Positions 12,666-18,354 of a DNA stretch of 21,104 bases are shown piece by piece. Origin of the DNA: a virus; IMG/VR virus record IMGVR_UViG_3300048790_000086, positions 1-21,104 of that record. The stretch is one strand, 5' to 3'. The notes beneath the pieces were generated by a model. That model was not told where the DNA came from, did not search any database, and was given only the letters and a program-made list of their open reading frames with translations. Numbering within the stretch: the first letter of the stretch is position 1; each line of letters opens with the position of its first letter. The position numbers and the translations under genes were made by a program.

Positions 12666-12817
12666 TCTCCGCCACCTCCGCCACCACGATCGGCTACGCC
12701 TATGTCGCGCAACTGGCACCACCGATGCCGATGAAATTCTACGGCTCCGTTATCATCCGGTATCAGGCGGGGAAGGTCATTCTGGTCGAGGTCACGGAGC
12801 AGATTAGGCCGGTATGA
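12662..12817 (+). CDS. Small hypothetical protein, 51 aa
   Basis: GTG at 12662 overlaps the previous stop (GTGA). The product is mainly beta: ATTIGYAYVAQLAPPMPM, then FYGSVIIRYQAGKVILVEVT. Its end overlaps the next start (ATGA). It has no ribosome-binding site beyond the coupling context. No family recognised. Confidence 0.55.
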   Translation: MISATSATTIGYAYVAQLAPPMPMKFYGSVIIRYQAGKVILVEVTEQIRPV

Positions 12818-12912
12818 ACCCGCCCCGCAACCTATGGGTCGGCGTCGTGGTTGCCTCCGTGTATCTGGTTGCGGTGTTGGGGTTTATCGTCGCGGTTTGG
12901 AAGTGGGGTTAG
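12814..12912 (+). CDS. Tiny single-span membrane protein, 32 aa
   Basis: ATG at 12814 overlaps the previous stop (ATGA). The product is MNPPRN followed by LWVGVVVASVYLVAVLGFIV and a short AVWKWG tail. This is one membrane span with a basic N-terminus and an aromatic, basic C-terminal end. It resembles the 41-residue and 29-residue membrane ORFs elsewhere in the chain in design but not in sequence. Lysis or envelope function is possible but unproved. Confidence 0.5.
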   Translation: MNPPRNLWVGVVVASVYLVAVLGFIVAVWKWG

Positions 12913-13266
12913 ATGCCGCTAATAGCCGGCCACACATTCGAGAAAGGCGTCTGCGCTTGCGGCCGCCGATGGATGGACATTCGCAACACGACTGAGGGCG
13001 ACATCGGGCAGACTGGCATAGCGCATGTTGGTGGTCTCAATAGGCACGAGTATTTGTCAATCCAGGACGCGAAACACGCGGAGGATCGGGCGATTGCCAG
13101 TGCGTGCGGGTGGGAGAAAGAGACGAGCGGAGATCAGCAGGAAATGGTCGTGTTTTGTCGGGAGTTGCCGCCGATGCATGAGGGGGCGAAATATAGCATT
13201 GCGTTTGATGCTGATGAACCGCCCAATGCCTGGAGTGTGACGTTGTGGGGATGGAAGAACCGCTAG
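12913..13266 (+). CDS. Hypothetical protein, 117 aa
   Basis: The ATG directly follows the preceding TAG. An N-terminal Cys pair (VCACGRRW) with nearby His suggests a small metal-binding site. A charged middle contains HVGGLNRHEYLSIQDAKHAE, and the C-terminal third is beta-rich (AKYSIAFDADEPPNAWSVTL). No family recognised. Its stop codon overlaps the stop of the oppositely oriented gene: the four bases CTAG at 13263-13266 supply TAG on both strands. Confidence 0.6.
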   Translation: MPLIAGHTFEKGVCACGRRWMDIRNTTEGDIGQTGIAHVGGLNRHEYLSIQDAKHAEDRAIASACGWEKETSGDQQEMVVFCRELPPMHEGAKYSIAFDADEPPNAWSVTLWGWKNR

Positions 13267-13910
13267 CTCGTCACCTCGACGTGTCCAGCTAGACCGATGC
13301 GGGTTGCATTCTGGAAGTCCGCCGTTGCACCGTTACTGGACACTAGATACATTCCGCCTCGTCCATCCGATCGTAGCGCTGCCATGGCTTGCGTTGTGGT
13401 CACAAACCCTTGGCCGACGAGATCCAGCATAGCGCCAGGATGGCCGGCAAAGTCGCGCAGAACCAAGCCTTGGTTGTACCCCTCGTCGAACACGGTGAGT
13501 TTCGAGACCTGATCGGTAACGGTCGTGTCGTAGGCATTCCCCGCCAGAACAATGGTCTCGGTTGTCGCCATCGCGGTTGGCACTGACATGGCGTCGATGT
13601 TGATGCCTGACGTGTTCCATAGATCAACGATGCCGTTCTGCATCAGGAACTGGATGTTCTCGCCGCCTTGATATTGCAGGATTTCGCACACTTTCAATGG
13701 CGTAAACGTAATCTCCCGGTCGGATATGTTCCACGCTGCTTGCTGAGCGACTGTCACGTCATAGAACCCGCGGCCGGTCGGATTGGCGGCGAGCATGTGT
13801 TGCAGCGCCAGTCGCGCGGCCGGGTTCATCGGGTTGTTGGCGAGCACGAAGCGCAGTTGCGCGTAGGTCATTTCCTCGGGTGCCAGGCCGCTGGTGGTGG
13901 TTGTGTCCAT
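13263..13910 (-). CDS. Probable moron gene, secreted-adhesin-like, 215 aa
   Basis: This is the only - strand gene among the + strand late genes. ATG at 13910 has AGGAG six bases upstream. The N-terminal part contains EEMTYAQLRFVLANNPMNPA (phage-like helical arm). The C-terminal half is Gly/Ala/Thr-rich, with repeating strands: MLDLVGQGFVTTTQAMAALR, then GRGGMYLVSSNGATADFQ. These recall RTX or adhesin-type beta repeats, but no GGXGXDXXX calcium repeat is present and no signal peptide is seen. Opposite orientation, self-contained start and its place between structural-region genes fit a moron, an extra gene expressed by itself. Its function is not known. Confidence 0.6.
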   Translation of the reverse strand: MDTTTTSGLAPEEMTYAQLRFVLANNPMNPAARLALQHMLAANPTGRGFYDVTVAQQAAWNISDREITFTPLKVCEILQYQGGENIQFLMQNGIVDLWNTSGINIDAMSVPTAMATTETIVLAGNAYDTTVTDQVSKLTVFDEGYNQGLVLRDFAGHPGAMLDLVGQGFVTTTQAMAALRSDGRGGMYLVSSNGATADFQNATRIGLAGHVEVTS

Positions 13911-13948
13911 GGGTCTCTCCTGTTTCGAGGTAGGTTGCGATTTGGGGG

Positions 13949-13977
13949 TTGCGGCGCAAGGGACGTGGTATTAAATT
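13949..13977 (+). promoter_or_regulatory. Candidate promoter after the moron
   Basis: TTGCGG (13949-13954) and TAAATT (13972-13977) are 17 bases apart, 24 bases before the ATG at 14002. Matches are partial. It lies in the 91-base gap between the divergent genes starting at 13910 and 14002. Confidence 0.35.
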
Positions 13978-14001
13978 CTAGGTGAGTGGCGGAGGGGTGA
14001 C

Positions 14002-14274
14002 ATGGGCGCTGGCAGTATATGGATGGTCATGAGGCAGCGCGGCGAGTTGAACGTGTTGCCGCCGCCTCGGAATTGCGAGGATTGTCGGTGGTCGCGAGAT
14101 TACCGAGACCGGCGGCACTGCAACGCGCTCGCAGCGATAAGAGCGTGGCCGAATCCGACCAACACAGGGCCGGAAGTGTTTTTGTGCGGGGCTCAGCGTG
14201 CGCCGGGGTGGCTGTTGGCTCGATATCTCGGTCTGTGCGGTAAGGGCGGGCGGTGGTTTGAGGGGAAGGAATGA
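14002..14274 (+). CDS. Cys-rich small phage protein, 90 aa
   Basis: ATG at 14002 has GGAGGGG four bases upstream. The core carries a Cys pattern suggesting one zinc site: NCEDCRWSRDY, a further Cys in RRHCNA, then FLCGAQ and LCGKGGRWFEGK at the end. The same order is found in the protein encoded at 14760-15041 (C-x2-C-K/R-W-S-R, then C, C, and CG-x2-GRWFE), so the two are paralogues. The GRWFE ending is common in small unassigned phage proteins. Its stop overlaps the next start (ATGA). Confidence 0.65.
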   Translation: MGAGSIWMVMRQRGELNVLPPPRNCEDCRWSRDYRDRRHCNALAAIRAWPNPTNTGPEVFLCGAQRAPGWLLARYLGLCGKGGRWFEGKE

Positions 14275-14495
14275 CCCCCCGCCAATCCCGCATGGCCCGC
14301 GCCGCTCTCGGCTGGTCGCGCATCGTTGCCGCCGCAAAGATGGGTATCGCGCACAATACGCTCGTTAACTTCGAGACCGGCCGGTATGCCGGGGAACCGG
14401 AAACGCGGGCGGCCATTCAGCGTGTGTATGAAGAGGCGGGGATTATGCTGACGGATCGGGGGATTGAGGTAGTGGATACGAGTTTGGCGCAATGA
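14271..14495 (+). CDS. Xre-type helix-turn-helix regulator, 74 aa
   Basis: A short Xre/Cro-type DNA-binding domain spans residues about 4-60. SRMARAALGWSRIVAAAKMG holds helices one and two, where the LGWS position matches the family's common LG-x-SQ. IAHNTLVNFETGRYAGEPET is the recognition helix with the FE-x-G turn. It has no further domain. GGGGAAGGA precedes the ATG, and the stop overlaps the next ORF (ATGA). Its place between two paralogous Cys-rich genes and next to the divergent 13910/14002 region suggests local control, perhaps of the moron, but no operator is proved. Confidence 0.75.
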   Translation: MTPRQSRMARAALGWSRIVAAAKMGIAHNTLVNFETGRYAGEPETRAAIQRVYEEAGIMLTDRGIEVVDTSLAQ

Positions 14496-14581
14496 CACCC
14501 CCAGAACGCCGCATGATCCTGATCGCGTCCGTAGCCTTCGCGGTGGCGGCGCTGTGTGTGGCGCTGGAGCACTGGCATTGA
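14492..14581 (+). CDS. Tiny single-span membrane protein, 29 aa
   Basis: ATG at 14492 overlaps the stop of the Xre gene (ATGA). The product starts MTPPERR and continues MILIASVAFAVAALCVALEH, ending WH. It is a single membrane span with a basic N-terminus. It is too short for family recognition. Coupling to the previous gene is the main argument that it is translated. Confidence 0.45.
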   Translation: MTPPERRMILIASVAFAVAALCVALEHWH

Positions 14582-14587
14582 ACAATA

Positions 14588-14767
14588 ATGGAGACTAAAC
14601 ATGAAGTCGATATGGGTTTGAGAATGCCTAGTATGTGGGAAGCCGCGAACGGATGGATCGGGCCAGACAATGTTCCGCCAGGATGGACGGTCGAGCAAGC
14701 TACGGCGTTTGCTAATAGGCCGCGTGGGAGATCTGTGCCCCCAAAGACCGGCATCTCAGATGCATGA
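14588..14767 (+). CDS. Small hypothetical protein, 59 aa
   Basis: A 59-codon frame that begins METKHEVDMGLRMPSMWEAA and contains GWIGPDNVPPGWTVEQAT and a basic end (ANRPRGRSVPPKTG). It overlaps the next gene by eight bases. GGAG lies about 20 bases before the start, which is too far to be convincing, so the start is uncertain. The Trp/Pro-rich middle looks like a real folded peptide, but no family is recognised. Confidence 0.45.
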   Translation: METKHEVDMGLRMPSMWEAANGWIGPDNVPPGWTVEQATAFANRPRGRSVPPKTGISDA

Positions 14768-15041
14768 AGACGAAGCAAATAGGCGGTTTTGCACAAACTG
14801 CAAATGGTCTCGCGTAGTGCAAGAAACGCTAGTTTGTGATTCGCCTATAGCGCGAAAAGCTAGCGCTAGGCCATCGGATGGGCGAACGTGGTTCCCAACG
14901 TGCGATGAACACAGGTTAGATCGACTTTCGGATCTCGGGCAATGTGGGAGTCAAGGCCGGTGGTTTGAGCTGAAAGCCGGACCGCCTCCAACACCGAGGG
15001 TGGAACTTGTGAGGCGATTGGGTAGGTTCTACGATCCCTAA
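14760..15041 (+). CDS. Cys-rich small phage protein, 93 aa, paralogue
   Basis: I begin it at ATG 14760. Upstream in-frame codons to 14670 overlap another ORF and lack a ribosome-binding site. The product shows FCTNCKWSRV, a later Cys (LVCDSP), TWFPTC and QCGSQGRWFELK, the same order of Cys, Trp and GRWFE as the 90-residue protein at 14002. A zinc-binding fold is likely. The extra C-terminal tail is basic (PRVELVRRLGRFYDP). The two copies flank the Xre gene, suggesting a duplicated cassette. Function unknown. Confidence 0.6.
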   Translation: MHEDEANRRFCTNCKWSRVVQETLVCDSPIARKASARPSDGRTWFPTCDEHRLDRLSDLGQCGSQGRWFELKAGPPPTPRVELVRRLGRFYDP

Positions 15042-15114
15042 CCCTAAGCCGTTCCTTGCTTTCCCGCCCCGAACAGCCTAAACCTTACCCCGTGTAACGG
15101 TATAGGGCCAGCCT

Positions 15115-15152
15115 AGCCTGCACTGCCTCTCACGGGGCGGCGCGGGCTTTTT
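15115..15152 (+). terminator. Rho-independent terminator before the portal gene
   Basis: AGCCTGC (15115-15121) pairs with GCGGGCT (15142-15148), with one G-T pair, and five T residues follow (15148-15152). The loop can form a further short GCC/GGC stem. It ends 15 bases before the portal start, so it would cut off transcription from the upstream chain of small genes unless antitermination occurs. Confidence 0.6.
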
Positions 15153-15167
15153 GGCGTTTGGAGCGGC

Positions 15168-17051
15168 ATGTCAGGGACCACGGACGCACCCACGCAAGCG
15201 GCTCCCAAGCGCCAGGCACCGCGCGAACGCAAACCGCTGGCCTATGAGGGTGCCGGTCCAGAACGCCTGTCACGCACACCGGGAATAGCTAAAAAGCGGC
15301 AACCGGGGCCGACGTATTGGCCGACGATCAAGAGCCATTGCGAGGCGCGTCTCAATTATATGCGGTCAGTGCGCCAGTCATGGATGGAGCATTATGCGCT
15401 GCTGGAGAGTTACATCCTGCCGAGGCGCGGGATTTTTATCAATTCGGCGCAACCCACGGCGAACCTTCTAATCAAAGGGTTACCCATAAACCAAAATATA
15501 CTTGATCCTACAGGCACTTATGCCATGCGGCGGTGTGCGGCCGGCATCATGTCGAATGAAATGTCGCCGTCTCGTCAGTGGTTCAAACTAAAACCTGCGT
15601 TATTTGATAGAGAGAACGCTCCGGACGAAGCGGTGGAGTGGTTTGAGGAAGTCGAAGACCGCATGGATACAGTCATGGCGCGGTCTAACTTCTATCAGGA
15701 AGCGGCACAGTTATTTGAAGACTTGTGTACATTTGGCACGGGGCCAATGCTTATCTATGAAGACGACGAGGATTTAATTCGCTGTTACACGCCATGCTGC
15801 GGCGAATACTTCGTTTCCAGTTCCTCGGCAAACCGAGTCGAGACGTTTGGCCGGCTGTTCGTCATGACGATCTCAGCGATTGTCGAGATGTTCGGCCTCG
15901 AAAACTGCCCGCCGGATGTGCAGGGCATGTGGCGTGACAAAGGTGGTGCGCTGGAGGTCGAACGTCTCGTCGCGCACATGATCGAACCCAATGCGCCGAT
16001 CCTGACACCCGGCGGCGGCCCGAATGCGGGGGTGGTGCCAGGTGGCTTTGCGTGGCGTGAGGCTTACTGGATCTGGGGCGGCGAGGCATCCTATCCATTG
16101 TCGCTCGCTGGCTTCCACGAAGCGCCGCATCTAGTGCCGCGGTGGGCCGTCACGTCGAACGATGCCTATGGCCGATCGGTCGGTATGGACGTGTTGCCGG
16201 ACATTATACAGCTCCAGGTCGAGACAGCGCGCAAAGCCGAAGCGATCGAGAAGATGGTTCGACCGCCGATGCTGGCGTCACTGGAAATGAAGAACGAGCC
16301 GGCGTCGATACTGCCGGGGAAAGTCACATACGTTAATGGGTTGGGTGCGGATAAGGGGATGCGGCCGGCGTTTACGGTTAATCCCGAAATTAGGGAAATG
16401 ATGTTGGATATATCTGCCGTCCAACTGAGAGTACGAGAAGGGTTCCTGAATGATCTCTTTGCGTCCCTGGAACAAATAACCAAACAAATGACTGCGTATG
16501 AAGTTGCAGCGCGTAACCAGGAGAAATTACAGATTCTCGGCCCCGTTGTCGAGAGATTGCAAAACGAGTGCCTAGCACCGGCAATAAAGCGCGTATTCCG
16601 CATCATGGAACGCAAGGGTGTTCTGCCGCCTCTGCCACCGTCTTTGCATGGCGTTCCGCTTGGTATCGAGTATGTCGGGATACTTAGTCTATCTCAGAAA
16701 GCTGCCAAAACCGCAAGCCTGGAGCGATTTGCACAAACCATGGATACGTTGCAGCAGATACATCCGGAAGCTGGAGATTGTTGGAATCTGGATAAATGGT
16801 GTTCTGAATATGGGTCCGATCTTTTTCTTCCTAAAGATATTCTTCGATCTCCGCAAGAAATCGCGCAAATTCGCGATCAACGTGCTAAACAACAACAGGC
16901 CCAACAGGCCATAGCGACAGCGCAACAAGCCTCGCAAATCGGCAAAAACCTTGGGGATATCAGTGTCGGTGGCGGAATGAATGCGGTCCAGGCCATGACT
17001 GGGTTGGGTGGTGATGTCGGCGGTGGGGCGCCGCAGCAAGGGAGTGGGTGA
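15168..17051 (+). CDS. Head-to-tail connector (portal) protein, 627 aa
   Basis: This matches the bacteriophage head-to-tail connecting protein family of T7-like podoviruses. The N-terminus contains MRSVRQSWMEHYALLESYIL followed by PRRG, where the family places its first helices. The ILDPTGTYAMRRCAAGIMSN segment, then SPSRQWFKLKP, is highly typical. A long central alpha/beta body and crown lead to a C-terminal Gln/Ala-rich coil (AKQQQAQQAIATAQQASQIG) and a Gly-rich tail. It forms the twelve-fold ring at one vertex through which DNA is packaged and ejected, and binds terminase and tail. GGAG precedes the ATG. The length is typical. The gene is intact. Confidence 0.92.
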   Translation: MSGTTDAPTQAAPKRQAPRERKPLAYEGAGPERLSRTPGIAKKRQPGPTYWPTIKSHCEARLNYMRSVRQSWMEHYALLESYILPRRGIFINSAQPTANLLIKGLPINQNILDPTGTYAMRRCAAGIMSNEMSPSRQWFKLKPALFDRENAPDEAVEWFEEVEDRMDTVMARSNFYQEAAQLFEDLCTFGTGPMLIYEDDEDLIRCYTPCCGEYFVSSSSANRVETFGRLFVMTISAIVEMFGLENCPPDVQGMWRDKGGALEVERLVAHMIEPNAPILTPGGGPNAGVVPGGFAWREAYWIWGGEASYPLSLAGFHEAPHLVPRWAVTSNDAYGRSVGMDVLPDIIQLQVETARKAEAIEKMVRPPMLASLEMKNEPASILPGKVTYVNGLGADKGMRPAFTVNPEIREMMLDISAVQLRVREGFLNDLFASLEQITKQMTAYEVAARNQEKLQILGPVVERLQNECLAPAIKRVFRIMERKGVLPPLPPSLHGVPLGIEYVGILSLSQKAAKTASLERFAQTMDTLQQIHPEAGDCWNLDKWCSEYGSDLFLPKDILRSPQEIAQIRDQRAKQQQAQQAIATAQQASQIGKNLGDISVGGGMNAVQAMTGLGGDVGGGAPQQGSG

Positions 17052-17052
17052 T

Positions 17053-17910
17053 ATGGAAGATCTGACGGGAAAGATTTTCGGGCGGTGGACTGTTCTCAGT
17101 CAAGTTGGAATGGACAGTCAATCAGTGTGCTGGGTGGAGTGCTCTTGTGGGGTTAATCCACCAAAAAAGGTAAGTGCCAGAGTCTTGTTGAGGGGGGATT
17201 CTAAAAGCTGCGGGTGCTTGAGTGCTGAAGTTGCCGGCAATAGATTTAGAACACACGGCCAAACTGGAACTCCGACATACATAGTATGGGTTCTTATGCG
17301 GCGTCGCTGTTATTCGGAATCAGATGTTTCGTATTATAAATATGGCGCTCGTGGCATTTCTGTTTGCGAAAGGTGGAGGACATCATTCGCAAATTTTTTG
17401 GCTGACATGGGGGAGAGGCCGAAGGGTCTTTCGATCGAAAGAAAAGATAACAACGGTAATTACGAACCGTCTAATTGTGTGTGGGCAACTGCATTCGAGC
17501 AGGGAGCAAATAAGCGCACAAACGTGTGGGTAGAGTTGGGCGGAGAAAAAGTAATACTCCAAGAGGCAGCTAGGAGACTAAATACGTCGAACGGCTCTCT
17601 TGTGAGGTGGGCAACTACTAGGGGGTTAGATCTTCAGGATGCAGTTGATTGGTATGCCGATCACCCCGCGACTGATGGCGCTCGGCCTCGTAACTCTCCG
17701 AAAAAAGAAATAGTTGTTGATGGGAAGCGCTTATCTATAAGCGACGCATCGCTCCTTTTTGGCATAAACAGAAATGCTATATTCACTCGTGTTTATGAGC
17801 AAAAATGCACTCATCAAGAGGCGTTTGATTGGATTTTGGCGAGGCGGCGCCGCCTCGCCGCCATAGAATCCGCCGACCTCCCCAACGCCACGCCCGTTGG
17901 CTCTGCCTAA
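17053..17910 (+). CDS. HNH-type phage DNA-binding endonuclease-like protein, 285 aa
   Basis: A well-known phage protein pattern: TGKIFGRWTVL at the start, a zinc-finger-like set of Cys (26, 30, 32, 53, 55), then TYIVWVLMRRRCY, KYGARGISVCERW and FLADMGERPKGLSIERKDNN (115-134), ending NCVWAT. These are linked to HNH-like mobile endonucleases. Two DNA-binding modules of about 45 residues follow (about 158-203 and 218-262): a short strand, a Lys/Arg-flanked helix-turn-helix, then DLQDAVDW in one and THQEAFDW in the other. AAGGGAG lies before ATG 17053, one base after the portal stop. The gene is visibly richer in A and T than its neighbours, as expected of a mobile insertion. Whether it still cuts DNA is unknown. 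Confidence 0.75.
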   Translation: MEDLTGKIFGRWTVLSQVGMDSQSVCWVECSCGVNPPKKVSARVLLRGDSKSCGCLSAEVAGNRFRTHGQTGTPTYIVWVLMRRRCYSESDVSYYKYGARGISVCERWRTSFANFLADMGERPKGLSIERKDNNGNYEPSNCVWATAFEQGANKRTNVWVELGGEKVILQEAARRLNTSNGSLVRWATTRGLDLQDAVDWYADHPATDGARPRNSPKKEIVVDGKRLSISDASLLFGINRNAIFTRVYEQKCTHQEAFDWILARRRRLAAIESADLPNATPVGSA

Positions 17911-18354
17911 ATGCCCGGCGGCTTCACCTTCCCCACAATAGATGCGCTAACGCCGCGTTTTGTCGATCTAGGACAAGGCGCGCGGGGCCGTCTGCTGTCA
18001 TGGGCAGCGTGGACCGCAGATCCACAACCGCTATTCGGTGCCGCGCAAACCATCATTCTCCGTGATGGCGAGTATCAACCGATCCTGGATGGTTCGTCGA
18101 ACGGCGCGACGAGTGGGGGTGACAACTGCTTCTACACGATCATCCCGGCCGGCGCACCCATACCTCCTGCACCTCCGACAGGACCGTTCCTGCAAAACGA
18201 TCAGGGCGGATTGATCACGGACGATCAGGGCAATCCGATCAACGTGGTTCTCGGGCCGCCGCCGCCAACGCCGCAGCTTACGCCGTTGATCGACGAAAAC
18301 GGCAACTACCTGCGGGATGAGTTGGGCAACGTCATGTATGCGAGTGCCAATTGA
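17911..18354 (+). CDS. Hypothetical structural-type protein, 147 aa
   Basis: ATG directly follows the TAA of the HNH-type gene. The N-terminal half looks like a small beta domain (TFPTIDALTPRFVDLG, then GAAQTIILRDGEYQP). A proline-rich linker (PIPPAPPTGPF) leads to two short repeats, ITDDQGNPINVV and LIDENGNYLRDELGNVMYA, of the D-x-GN type found in tail proteins. Its stop overlaps the next start (TGATG). It is probably a structural or tail-associated protein, but no family is recognised. Confidence 0.6.
   Translation: MPGGFTFPTIDALTPRFVDLGQGARGRLLSWAAWTADPQPLFGAAQTIILRDGEYQPILDGSSNGATSGGDNCFYTIIPAGAPIPPAPPTGPFLQNDQGGLITDDQGNPINVVLGPPPPTPQLTPLIDENGNYLRDELGNVMYASAN

Noticed and set aside
14670-14759. 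Longer start for the second Cys-rich protein
   Set aside because: It overlaps the 59-codon ORF, lacks a ribosome-binding site and adds a segment absent from the paralogue.
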